From Priapulus caudatus (taxonomy: Eukaryota > Priapulida > Priapulimorpha > Priapulimorphida > Priapulidae): a stretch of DNA of 51,705 nt. Positions 1-10,707 of the stretch are shown piece by piece; within the stretch, counting starts at the first letter, position 1; every line of letters begins with the position of its first letter. A program made the translations under genes and the position numbers. The notes under the pieces were generated by a model. It made no database searches and had not been told where the DNA came from. It saw only the letters and a program-made list of their open reading frames with translations. The stretch spans positions 77,863 through 129,567 of the forward strand of contig NW_014577788.1 of NCBI RefSeq assembly GCF_000485595.1. The letters are read 5' to 3'.

Positions 1-2458
1 TGCATGCACTCACGACCAACGCGAATTTTCCTGCCCTATTATCATAGAAACATCAGATGTGTTTTACAGTTATATCAGTTCGCTCAATCGCAGTTTCCAA
101 TGAACATCGCATCTCGCCCGTAGCCAAGGTGCTGACAGATGGATGGTATTACGTCTAGAAAGTTTATTAAATATTTAGGATAAAATTATTTGTTATGTGC
201 GCTCAATTGCTGATTGTCGCACGCCACAACACATATGCCAGTGTAAAAACATAGTAGATCCAGCGCACACATCAATAGCCGTAGATGGGAACGTCGCATC
301 CTATGAGGCAACCTAGGTCCCGTCTGCTCCTACATGTAGCTCGACCGACTCCCCTTCATTATTATATGATACATTATGGATTATAGTGTTGAACATAAAA
401 TGTTTCCTTGCTTTCTTATTGTAATAACTATGTTCTCCGCCGTTTTTAGAGTGTCAATAGTTTTCAGGACAATACACACGTTCTCTAGTTCTCGCTGCAG
501 CTTGGGTTATCTATATCAAGCCCTGTGCGCTGGTGCCTAGAGACGTAGTTGTTCGATGGCAGGGTTAATATCCGAGTTTATTTCACTCGATATTTCGCTT
601 GCAGTGAACAATGTTGAAGCACAGCGTCGCCACAGAAATTGAAGCAGCGTATTAATATATTACCCCCCAATTGTTCGAAGCAATTGCTATAAAATGTTTC
701 ATATAAACTACGGGATCTAATTCAAATGCCTACAATGTGATGTTAAAGTTGCTAACATGGCATTTTATAGCGCTACATAGAAACAATAATGGATATGTCT
801 ATACAGTATATGATATATTGTAGTACAAAATGGTAGTAATAACTATATCAGAGCCATCAAGCAATAGCAACCAACATGTAAATGTCGGAGATGAATATTT
901 CGAATATGTAACTTCCATGGGATACTTTTAACAGACGCCGGTAAGGGTTAGAATGGATTTTACACTTACTTGTAGCTTAATTTCTTTATGTTTCATCGTA
1001 ACACGGTGTCAGTAATCCTAGTTTGCGTGCGATAGCAGAGAGAGGATGTTACCCATGATTGGAAAACGCATATCGAATGACGAAGTCTATCAAAGAAGGC
1101 TCATAATGGTATAGTCTCATTAGATAGACGCGTGTATAGTGATTAGACGGGGATAACCGATGTCTAATTTAGATACTAACGATATATGCTGCCAAGAGTA
1201 CATAATTTGAGATTGCAGAGACAGTGCCAACAAGCGGGTGAGATGTATGGCGATCGTCGTCTGCGCTGGTACCTCCATTGCATCATAGGGTTAGCATGCT
1301 CGCTTCAGATAACAACCGCTCCATCATGCGTTCTCATAACCGGCGCACAGCGAAGAGAAATTGATACAATTAGCTCATGACACACGAAATGATATATTTA
1401 ATTTCGTGCTCGTTAAGGGGTTAGAAGAAAACACAATGCAATCATTCGATTACGATTCCGGCGTGATATGGTAGGAAGGCCGTGAGACGTCACTACTTAC
1501 TGTGCATGACGTTCAACCTATCTACGCAGTATACATAATTAATACAGACGTAGAGTGACAGAGTGCGAAGAAAACATAAAACTGCGTGTAAATTCCAACC
1601 GTTAAAGAATTCAAATCAGCACATCTCGGAGTATACAATTATCTATAGCAGTCTCTACATTGTATTTGGTGTTGGGCGCGTTGTTTGTTTATTTGAGCAG
1701 GGTATAGATGCACTGCTTAGTCGGCTACACACGCTAGCGTTGCTGCATAATTGCCGAGCGCGTAGATGCTTAGCTTCTCAACCCCATTAACCTCGTAACT
1801 GACCGTGCATGGCCCTGTCCTCTGCGGGGAGGCCGGTGAATAACATTTACGGCGAGTAATAGAAACTCTTATAGTTACTCACTTTTCACCTATGTCAAAA
1901 TCCCATCAGATTAATTATCAACGGTATCACTCAAGTTCTCAACTTATCAGGTTTATATTTACGCGTCCACACCTTATGACGCTGTACAATAACTGTGAGA
2001 GCTCGCTCGAGCGTTATTAAATTGTCGCATTAAAGCAATGCCTCGATAAGGCATGTCAGCAAAATGTCAAATTTTATTAATGTTGCGTTCGAGTACAGGG
2101 TAGGGCAGAGAACATCGTGATTCTGGGAGAATTCTCGAACGATTGCCATGATCATAAGATGGCCGATATAGTGCCGCCCTGAGATAAGCTATTGATGTCT
2201 TCACACACCGCCGGTAAGATCGGCTGCATGCTTACTGTTGTATGGATTACACGTGGCTACTTGTTATACACACAGGCGTCGTATAACACCGGGTCTTGCG
2301 GCAATATACTTGTACATAATAGAGTCACATATCGGCGTTCTTGTGTTATGTCGGACCATGTATTAGCTGTGGGGTCGTATCTTGATTATATAGAGTCACA
2401 GATACAGCTCTCATATTCTTCCTATCAGATGACAAGACGGTTATATAATATTCAACAA

Positions 2459-2791
2459 TTATTCATTCAGTCGATTAAATTGTTCATGGCATGCCATCTC
2501 TGCTGTCCAACAAATATGGCGTGTAGCGGTTCCTCGGATTCGTCTTCGTCTCTGCTTCTCTATAATTCTTGACATCTTGCGGTTCCCGCGCACTATTTTA
2601 ATATGATTATTGCTAAGCGAGGAGGGGCTAGATGATTTCAGGCCCTTGGACAATAGCAAATGCCCTTCCAGAAACCGCACGTGTTCTCGTAACGCGGAAC
2701 CATATGTGTAAAAACTGTTTAAAAACGATGCGTTAGCCGCCAATTGCAAACGCAAAGTAGCAACGTGCACTTTCCTTCGGTCCGGTAACAC
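2459..2791 (-). CDS. Weak ORF partly conserved between IR1 arms
   Basis: A 110-residue minus-strand ORF with no family I recognise. It is basic, with an RRKVHVATLR segment near the N-terminus, a SALREHVR segment around residue 32 and an Arg-rich stretch near residue 80. The inverted copy in the other arm (plus strand, about 11070-11220) keeps both segments in one frame, although the sequence between them differs by 9 net bases. After that the right-arm frame is lost to indels. This could be a fossil exon or chance. There is no clear start context or splice evidence. Confidence 0.2.
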   Translation of the reverse strand: MLPDRRKVHVATLRLQLAANASFLNSFYTYGSALREHVRFLEGHLLLSKGLKSSSPSSLSNNHIKIVRGNRKMSRIIEKQRRRRIRGTATRHICWTAEMACHEQFNRLNE

Positions 2792-3167
2792 ATAATATCT
2801 ATATTCGTTGCGGCCATAATCTCATTTGTGTCGTTGTTCGGACGCGCTTGGTAGGGTTTTCCTCTGAGAGGATGCGGGCTGGTCTCTCGCCATCAATGAT
2901 TTAAGCCAAAGTGCACAGTTAATCACCTGTATCAATTTCCCCGGATGAACAGGAGCTGCTTTTATTGATGAAACACAGATCATATTGGTCGAAGCACTCT
3001 CGTTCGTCGGGCAATCCCACCTACAACCACAAATCACCGCCAGAAAGATTCACGTATTTCCCGTAATTGAACACTTAGGGGTGATGCGGCCGCGCATGCC
3101 ACACGCTACCGCCCAGCAGACGACTATCAGAGCGACAGTCACTGTGAATCGCAATGGCGACGTTGAC

Positions 3168-3366
3168 CTATGACCGCGCGTGACAAAGCTTGACTTCATG
3201 ACCGCCGTGACAGCGTGACTTGTCACCGGCCGGCAGCTTGACCTTGTCACCGCTGTGACCGATTGACTTGTGACCGCTGTTGCACATTTGATTGTCACGG
3301 CTTCTGACAGCTTGACTTGGCACGCCGGTGACAGCTTGACTTGTCACCACCATGACAGCTTGACTC
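3168..3366. repeat. 24-bp dyad minisatellite, left-arm copy
   Basis: Degenerate tandem units of about 24 bp, the reverse complement of the array at 10540-10707. Units carry TGTCAC and GTGACA half-sites facing each other across a short G+C spacer. This copy is more irregular than its partner, with several indels. Confidence 0.8.
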
Positions 3367-4330
3367 ACGTGTTAGAAAGTGTCATGTCGGTTCATGTAAG
3401 AGACCACACAGCCGGTCGCGTGTCCACAGCCGTACATGATTGACATCGATTACGCTGCTTTCAGTGTCGAAACCTTACGCTGTTCGTTCGTTACTATAAG
3501 TTAGGGCACGTGAGCGGCGTTTGCCCCTAAAGGCTGCGCGGTGTCAATTGCTGCTAACTATATTTACAGAGGCAACCATATAATTATAACCTAGGTCGTG
3601 GGAACTTGATGTGGAATTATAAACGGTCAGTAACGCCAACACGGAAGAAATCTAAAGCAATAACTAACAAAGCGAGATGAAAATTACTGCGAAAAACACT
3701 CATTATTTAATTGTTTCTTTTTAATTATATGCCGCATAATGCCAAAATAATCATGTTGCTGCTAATGAAGCTGGTGTGTCTACCCACACTAATGTGTCAC
3801 AAGAAACACGTGCGTTGTTATCATATTGAGCTCATGTGAGGTCTACCTAACTAAATTCTCTGCAATACGCACGAGACGGTTTATCTCTTAATTAAACTTG
3901 TACTGGTAAGGTACCATACTTCAAATTGTACAAATGCTTGGCTAGTCATTAAAATTAAAAATCTCAGACGTTCGAACGACTTTTAAAAACCAATACTTAC
4001 TCTCGTCATGCGCCAACAAAAATAAATCAAAAGTGTACAATAGATATTTATGTAGCTAAATATTATCGCAGGAAAATCCTCGCCTCCGATAATCTTCTCA
4101 GTGCAGGGGATAGAGAGAAACACGCATTCGTTTACAGATCTTGTATTTGCGTGATAACAGCACACTAACTGATGTTTCGTTGGAAATGATGAATGTTGAA
4201 AGCTATATATTGCAATGAGAGAAACGGGCGTTTGATTTCGCGTTATGGAGCTAAGGAAGGGCTTTAACATTATTTTACGCCCCAATTAGGGAGCTAGTGA
4301 TAGCAGTTGTGCAAGATAATGCTACTACGA

Positions 4331-4556
4331 AGAGAGAGAGAGAGAGAGGAAAGAGAGAGAAGAGAGAAAGACAGCTACGAACGTGAGAAAATGAGAGAGA
4401 GGAGGAAGAGAGAGGACAGAGCATAGAGAGAGAGAGGAGAAAGAGCAGAGAGAGGAGACGAGAGAGAGAGAGGAAAGAGGGAGAGAGAAAGAGAGGAACA
4501 GAGGGAGAGAGAGGTAAAAGACAGAGTGAACGTGGGTAAGATGAGAGAGAGAGAGT
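4331..4556. repeat. (GA)n low-complexity tract
   Basis: Purine-only GAGAGA/GGAGA tract. It mirrors the (CT)n tract at 9415-9617 and so forms the inner part of the IR1 arms. ORFs in it are simple-sequence artefacts. Confidence 0.9.
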
Positions 4557-4682
4557 ACTTTCGTGGTGACGACGGACGGGGAGACGGACGCTGCGACGGC
4601 ATGGTCTGAGGGAGATTAATCAATTCAGCAAGGAGGTGGACTGTGACCTGGAGGAGGGCGTGATGCTGCGCTGAGAGGCGTC

Positions 4683-4987
4683 AGTGCAGTGATGTGAGGG
4701 AGTGAGTGAGTAAGGAGGTGAGTGAGTGACAGTGGAGCTGAGTGATCGGCGAGTGATGATTGTGAGTGAGGTGATGGAGGTGAGTGAGGTGAGTGACGTG
4801 AGTGATGAGTGAGTAAGGTGACGTGAGTGAGTGATGTGAGCTGACGGGACGATGGTGAGTGGAGTGAGTGTAGTGACGTGACACCGTGTGTGTGTGTGTG
4901 TGTGTGTAGTGTGTAGTGTAGTGTAGTGTGTAGTAGTGTGTGTAGTAGTGTGTAGTAGTGTAGTGTGTACGTGTGTGTAGTGTAGTG

Positions 4988-5059
<72 letters not shown>
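4683..5059. repeat. GAGTGAGTG and (GT)n microsatellite block
   Basis: A GTGAGTGA-type tract to about 4880, then GTAGTGTAGT repeats and a pure (TG)n run at about 4990-5059. The loop of IR1 has opposite-strand counterparts, (TCAC)n at 8155-8535 and (CACG/CA)n at 7232-7410, so the low-complexity shells appear to be paired as well. Confidence 0.9.
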
Positions 5060-5062
<3 letters not shown>

Positions 5063-5469
5063 GTACGCACAGTATGGAAACCTAAGGCTGAATTACTTGA
5101 TTAATCGGCATTATATTTTGTTCCATGCACGTCTGTCATGTATGATATCGAATTGTAGGTTGCCGTCTTCCACGAGCTGTGATGGCGGAGTTGCTCTCTG
5201 TAAAGCATCAACTTGACCAGGCCTATGGTCTGGTGCTAGAGCAACACGTAAAGGTAACATCTGTAGTGGACGTACTGATGGAATAGTCGCATGACCGGCT
5301 TCAGTGCTAGCGTTTACTTCCCAGCACGCTTACTTCAATCTGCTGCAGCTGCCGATATCAGTGCGATGAAGAATGAATAAACTATGTAAAGCCTACTACA
5401 GTCTGGATTCCTCTATGTTTATTTTTGTAAAACGAATCGTTTTTAAGCATTAGCAGCCAACCAATCTCT
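5060..5469. other. IR1 loop, no gene seen
   Basis: Mixed-composition sequence between the (TG)n tract and the foldback element. No ORF, RNA gene or repeat could be supported here. Confidence 0.5.
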
Positions 5470-6417
5470 GGGGCCGGTTTCACGAAGCGTAATTAAGTCC
5501 TTAATCATGAATAAATCACTAATCCTAATTATCCTCCCGTACTTAAATTGAAGTAACTGTTTCACGAAGCGTAATTAAACGCAATATTTAATTCTACTCA
5601 GAAGCATGATTAAATCCACTAATCATAATTAGTTGCTAGTACTAGTAGTAGTATGTAGGTATAGTACTAGTACAATAAGTAGGCTGCAGATTTAACAATT
5701 GGAAATTTTAATTCCATTTTTTCCCAATAAAAATTAAATTATCTAAGATTAGCTGTACTAATTTAGTAATTATAATTGCAAATTAATTCCTTTTCAGGTA
5801 CAGTTTTGCAGGTACTTTTGCGTTGTCCACCATTTTGAATACAGTGTAATTCATGTTTAAGTCGGCTAATTATGTGATTAGTTAAATATGTACTTAAATC
5901 GCTTCGTGAAACAGATTTTTAAGTATGATTAACTAATCATAATTACGGGAGGTTAATCATGATTAGTGATTTAATCATAATTAAAGTTAATCACGCTTCG
6001 TGAAACCGGCTCCTGAAACATGAATTACACTGTATTCAAAATAGCGGACAACGTCAAAAGTACTTGCAAATTCGGTACATGAAAAGGAATTAATTTGCAA
6101 TTATATTGACTAAATTAGTACAGCTAATCTTTGATAATTTAAATTTCCTTGGGAAAAAATGAAAGTAAAATTTCCAATTGTAAAATCTGCAGCTTAGTAC
6201 TACCTATATACATACTACTACTAGTACTAGCAACTAATCATGATTAGTGGATTTAATCATGCTCCTGAGTAGAATTAAATATTGTGATTAACTTAATCAT
6301 GATTAAAGTTAATTACGCTTCGTGAAACAGTCACTTCAATTTAAGTACGAGAAGTTAATAATGATTAGTGATTTAATCATGATTAAGGACTTAATTACGC
6401 TTCGTGAAACCGGCCCC
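5470..6417. mobile_element. 948-bp foldback MITE-like element
   Basis: Begins GGGGCCGGTTTCACGAAGCG and ends with its exact reverse complement. The two halves are inverted copies with a small inner hairpin at about 5850-6010. The motif GTTTCACGAAGCG or its complement occurs six times (about 5478, 5560, 5900, 5996, 6317, 6400), as terminal and subterminal repeats. The interior is AT-rich, with many TAATCATGATTA-like palindromes and no coding potential. No convincing target-site duplication could be fixed, because the palindrome runs two bases into the flanks (CT/AG). This is a non-autonomous DNA-transposon-like foldback of unknown superfamily. Confidence 0.85.
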
Positions 6418-6555
6418 AGGTATTCAGAATGATGATCTTCCATTGAACCAAAAAAACTTGCGAATTCATGATTTAGTGTGGTGCATAATGTAATACAACG
6501 GGTTAAAATTTCATACAGTGCATCGTATATCAGGCCCCCGATCACTAATCGACCG

Positions 6556-6706
6556 TACGTGTGATAATCAATTAATCAATCAATAAACCAGTCAATCACT
6601 CAATCAACCAACCAATCAATCAATAAAAGAAACGGTCAATCAGTCAATAAAACAAGGAAATGATCGGTTAATTGGTCAATCAATCAATCCATCGTTTGAT
6701 CAACCA
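6556..6706. repeat. (TCAA)n degenerate repeat
   Basis: Imperfect AATCAATCAATC-type tandem repeat downstream of the foldback element, with no pairing partner noticed in the window. Confidence 0.8.
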
Positions 6707-6738
6707 ATGCAAGGCAATAACGAACTCTATCGTTTGTA

Positions 6739-7211
6739 TTACAGATGCAAGAGATGAAGCTTATCATCTTCTTCCAGCAGGCGCATATTGCTCGTGTGGA
6801 GGACGGTCGTAGTCTTCAGCCGGCCCACTCGTACGACCGCCAGGGGCCGTCGGCGGACACTGACACTGGCGATGCTAAATGTCCGCAGCCGGTATAGATG
6901 GCGTTGCTCGTCTCTGCAAGCATTCCGAGTCGCAAGTTTACGCGTATTTTCTTTTGCGCGGGTTTTAGTCTCATGAATTGCCGCATACAAGTGCGCGCTC
7001 AGTGGGTTCAGGTCGACTGCGATTTGTTTCAGCCGAGTGGAGGCCATCGCAGTGAGAAGACGGGGAAACTGTCACAGGTCGTAGATTGCAATAGAGGGCG
7101 CTTTAATAGAGCCAGCGAGAGTGACTACGAGCAGGCAGCTCAGGACGTGTTCGCTATCGGCACGCGCCGGCAACAACGCTCGCTCCCCGTAGAACAATGT
7201 CTCAACATAGA
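6739..7211. other. Coding-like island in IR1 loop, unassigned
   Basis: GC-balanced, non-repetitive sequence with overlapping ORFs on both strands: 102 codons minus at 6739-7047 and a plus-strand frame at 6898-7211. On the plus strand a stretch from ATG 6745, just after TTTGTATTACAG, stays open for 49 codons to CCG|GTATAG at 6892. A later stretch follows GGGTTTTAG at 6968 and ends before GAAG|GTATAA at 7212. The phases of these two possible exons do not join. No domain is recognised on either strand, so real exons are possible but unproven. Confidence 0.2.
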
Positions 7212-7231
7212 AGGTATAATATATACTCCGC

Positions 7232-7415
7232 ACACATGCGCACGCACGCACGCACACAAGCACGCACGGATGCACGCACGCGCTCACACACGCACGCACG
7301 CACGCACACACACACGCACACACGCACGCGAACACACACGCACGCACGCATGCACGCACACACGCACGCGCGCACGCACTCACACATGCACGCACGCACG
7401 CACTCACACGCGTGT
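7232..7415. repeat. (CACG)n/(CA)n microsatellite
   Basis: ACGCACGCACAC-type repeat. Open frames across it (Thr-His-Ala or Cys-Val rich) are artefacts of the repeat. Confidence 0.95.
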
Positions 7416-7436
7416 GTGAGATGAGGCAGCTTGACG

Positions 7437-7575
7437 CATGTACTGATTACCTTACTGATTACGTACCTTACTGATTACCTTACTGATTAGGTACCTTACT
7501 GATTACGTACCTTACTGATTACCTTACTGATTACCTTACTGATTACTGTACCTTACTGATACCTTACGATTACGT
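7437..7575. repeat. Tandem TTACTGATTACGTACC minisatellite
   Basis: About nine short units built from ACCTTACTGATTA, some with an added CGTACC. Units alternate between roughly 12 and 17 bp. No counterpart on the left side of IR1 was found. Confidence 0.9.
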
Positions 7576-8154
7576 ACATTACATGATTTCCCTGTACGTG
7601 CGCATTTCGCCGTATTCCGTCCCCCCAAGCAAAGTAACAGAGTAACCAAGAGCGCAGGTCATTGCGGCATGTCATTTGTTGCTCTGCTACGCTGCTACTT
7701 AATGTAGTCGATACTGAAATATGGAATTACCTACAAGCAATGATGAATAGATATACTGCTTCTACCGTTTTAAAATCAACGCATAGATGGCGCAAATATA
7801 ACTTCTCTTCCTTCTTCCTAGATCCATTGAAAATTGAATTATTTGTATTTCGAGCCTTTTCGGACCGCGATTTTTACGCGTTGTACGCTTCCCGATTTTA
7901 TCAGATTTCGTGAATTGAGCATGACTTTATATACTCAAGAAACCTTGATAGTCGTCTCGGCACAGGAGAGAGCCATTCAACCCACTGTAGTCTGCCTCTT
8001 CATCAAAGATATAGGTAACGAAGGACACCTAGCGGATAAGGAAATAAACACTCCCAGAGAGAGCTCAATGCTAGATAGCAAGCTCCATGCTTATTTCCTT
8101 AGCTTTGTCATATCCATGCAACCACGCCAGCTTACTACTCCCTCTGCGTCTCTG
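7576..8154. other. IR1 loop, no gene seen
   Basis: Non-repetitive sequence with two overlapping ORFs (about 7662-7913 and 7834-8226) that look like chance open frames. No recognisable protein, RNA or repeat. Confidence 0.4.
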
Positions 8155-8535
8155 TCTCACTTCACCTTACTCACTCAGCGGTCACTCACTCACTCACTCA
8201 CGTCACTCACGTCCCTCACTCACTAACTCACGTCACTCACTCACTCCGTCACTCCAGTCACGTCACTCACTCAGGTCACTCACTCACGTTCACTCATCAC
8301 TCACTCCACTCACTCACGCCCTCAGCTCTACATCACTCACTTCACGTCACCACTCACTTTCACTCACGTCACTCACCTCACTCACTTCCTCACCTCACTC
8401 ACACTCATCACTAGGGTGCACATCTACGTCAACCCATCCTCACAGGTCAGCCCCGTCAACTCCTTACTCCACACTCCCTCACCTCACTCACTTACCCTCT
8501 CACTTGCATCTCACCCTCTCATCACTCAGGGCCTG
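8155..8535. repeat. (TCAC)n degenerate repeat
   Basis: CACTCACTCACGTCACTC-type tract with decaying edges. It is the opposite-strand counterpart of the GAGTGAGTG tract at 4683-4880. Confidence 0.9.
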
Positions 8536-8975
8536 GTCTTAGCACCCGCAGAAACATCTGGTTTCTCAAAACTCGCAGTAGAAAATGACATAAATGCAAG
8601 CGCGTGGCACAAGGAGGAGATACCATACGCGGACCACCTACAAAAATACCCATTCCCAAGCCTCTCAGCAGCTAGGGCACGCACGTGATCATGAGAGATC
8701 TAACAAAGCCTTAAATACGTATAGTACCAACCAGAATATAGCACTGAAAGCCCACAAGCACTACACAATCACTCTCGCCTCACGGCCCCCCAAACGCAAT
8801 ATACACTCTAAAAACCTTCACCCCATAAAAGAATATCGCAAAAACCTCTCAAAAGCGCATCGCTCTGTACAGGCTACCCTGAACATTCACCAGTAACAAT
8901 GAACTACACTACAATCTATAAAACCCACCCTAAGAAGCGTATTACCCACGGCGTCTCCATTCATAAGACAGACCC
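8536..8975. other. Unassigned A/C-rich segment in IR1 loop
   Basis: Not repetitive and without a partner in the left half of IR1. Plus-strand frames at 8416-8688 and 8594-8896 are open but match nothing I recognise. The composition is skewed to A and C, which tends to give chance Thr/His/Asn-rich frames. Confidence 0.35.
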
Positions 8976-8979
8976 GCCA

Positions 8980-9306
8980 TCAATCGATGGCGCTCACTAA
9001 GCCCAGGAGAGTGATCAAAGGCGCAACCACCACGAAAGGGCTCCGATAATGAAGAAGGGCCCTAAAACATGCAGATAGTCCTATGAGTGCGATAATTAGA
9101 GCGGATAATGATGACATCGCGAACGCCGCTAAGGGGAGCACCAGCATGTACGTTTGCTTAGAAAGATGACCACCAGTGCGGCGCCGCATCCGTGAACACA
9201 ACCGACGATAAACACTGAACGGACGAAACACACTCGAAGCGTCCAGAAAACGTCCGAGGAGATCCAAGTCGCTTGGGGTACATGATGTGGAACCAACGGC
9301 TTTCAT
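8980..9306 (-). CDS. Candidate multi-pass membrane-protein exon
   Basis: A 108-residue minus-strand ORF. The first 50 residues are basic (CSRMRRRTGG near residue 40). They are followed by two hydrophobic segments, about residues 53-76 (VLPLAAFAMSSLSALIIALI) and 88-106 (SPFVVVAPLITLLGLVSA), joined by a short loop. A stop lies four codons before the ATG. Just inside the 3' end the frame contains CTTA|GTGAGC, a fair splice donor, so it could be one exon of a longer gene. The helix-loop-helix pattern is loosely like claudin/clarin-type four-helix proteins, but that is a guess. It lies in the unpaired part of IR1. Confidence 0.3.
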   Translation of the reverse strand: MKAVGSTSCTPSDLDLLGRFLDASSVFRPFSVYRRLCSRMRRRTGGHLSKQTYMLVLPLAAFAMSSLSALIIALIGLSACFRALLHYRSPFVVVAPLITLLGLVSAID

Positions 9307-9414
9307 GAAGTGGCGTCAATCAAAGCGGAACCCACCCGCTGTTCTGATTATTAACGATCCATCAGACATCCGTCCAGCGTCCGCCCCCGTCCGTCCGTCC
9401 ACGCTCAGACAAGT

Positions 9415-9579
9415 AATCTTCTCTCTCTCTGCTCCCACGTTCAGCGTCTCTTTTACCTCTGCGTCTGCCTCTTGTTTCCTCTCTTCTCTCCTCCTCTCTT
9501 CCTCCTCTCTCTCTCGTCTCGTCTCTCTCTCTTTCTCTCTCTCTCTCTATCTCTGTCTCTCTCTCTCTCTTTCTCTCTT

Positions 9580-9617
<38 letters not shown>
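9415..9617. repeat. (CT)n low-complexity tract
   Basis: TCTCTCTC/CTTTCTCT pyrimidine tract, mirror of the (GA)n tract at 4331-4556. ORFs rich in Ser/Leu or Arg/Glu here are artefacts. Confidence 0.95.
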
Positions 9618-10539
9618 GTAGCATTATCCTTGCACACCTGCTACACTAGCTCATAATTGGGGCGTAAATAATTTAAAGCCTTCCCTTAGCTCCATTAACG
9701 GAAATAACGCCCGTTTCTCATTGCAATATATAGCTTTCACATTCATATTTCCAACGAAACATCAGTTAGTGATGCTTTATCACCAAATACAAGGATCTGT
9801 AAACGATGCGTGTTTCTCTCTATCCACTGCACTGAGAAGGATATCGGAGGCGAGGATTTCCTGGATAATATTTAGCTACATATATATCTATTGTAACTTT
9901 GAAATTTTTATTTTGTGCGCATACGAGAGTAAGTATTGGTTTTTAAAGTCGTTCGAACGTCTGAGATTTTAATTTTAATGAACTACAAGCATTTGTACAA
10001 TTTGAAGTATGGTACCTTACCAGTACAAGTTTAATTAAAGATAAACGTCGTGCGTATTGCAGAGAATTTAGTTAGGTAGAGCTCAATGAGCTCAATATGA
10101 TAACAACGCACGTGTTTTTGTGACAATTAGTGTGGGTAGACACACGCACTTATTAGCACAACATGATTATTTTGCATTATCGGATATAATTAAAAAGAAA
10201 CATTAAATAATGAGTGTTTTCGCAGTAATTTTCATCTCGCTTTGTTAGTTATTGCTTTAGGATTTCTTCCGTGTTGGCGTTACCTACCGTTTATAATTCC
10301 ACATCAAGTTTCCCACGATCTAGGTTATAATTATATGGTTCCTATGTAAATATAGTAGCAGCAATGACACCCGCGCCTTAGGGGCACACGCCGCTCACGG
10401 TGCCCTAACTATAGTAACGACACGAACAGCGTAAGGTTTGACACTGAAATCAGCGTAACGATGTCATCATGTACGGCTGCTGACACGCGACCGGCTGTGT
10501 GTTCTTACATGAACCGACATGACACTTTCTAACACGTGA

Positions 10540-10707
10540 GTCAAGCTGTCATGGCGGTGACAAGTCAAGCTGTCAGAGCCGTGACAAGTCAAACTGTCAC
10601 AGCGGTGACAAGTCAATCTGTCACAGCGGTGACAAGTCAAGCTGTCACGGCGGTGACAAGTCAAGCTGTCACGGCGGTCATAAGTCAAGCTGTCACGGCG
10701 GTCATAG
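10540..10707. repeat. 24-bp dyad minisatellite, right-arm copy
   Basis: Seven 24-bp units in perfect register, starting at 10540, 10564, 10588, 10612, 10636, 10660 and 10684. Each begins GTCAAGCTGTCA and continues with a C/A-G-C-G-G core and GTGACAA. The core TGTCAC(N)GCGGTGACA is an inverted repeat, so every unit can form a short hairpin or present two facing TGTCA half-sites. The last two units have TCATAA in place of TGACAA. Confidence 0.9.

Larger units (their letters stand above)
1..4625 (+). repeat. IR1 left arm (giant inverted repeat)
   Basis: This segment is the imperfect reverse complement of about 9340-13707. Anchors that pair include 5-125 with 13590-13707, 960-1060 with 12700-12790, 2455-2815 with 11040-11390, 3168-3366 with 10540-10707, and 3960-4330 with 9640-9970. 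Pairing begins within a few bases of the window start, so the true outer end may be cut off. The arms differ by many substitutions and one-base indels (roughly 10-20 percent by eye). No recognisable gene is seen; the short ORFs are mostly not kept in frame between arms. The stretch 3390-4320 holds only AT-rich arm sequence. It may be a foldback element, an inverted duplication or a long-read artefact. Confidence 0.85.

Noticed and set aside
4681-5216. His-Thr, Cys-Val and Leu-Thr repeat ORFs
   Set aside because: These are direct translations of (TG)n and GAGTG microsatellites; the same holds for ORFs at 7072-7424, 15601-15892, 28557-28983 and 42374-42645.
10540-10707. Possible CRISPR-like array
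   Set aside because: The 24-bp units are contiguous with no spacers, and the context is a eukaryotic repeat arm.
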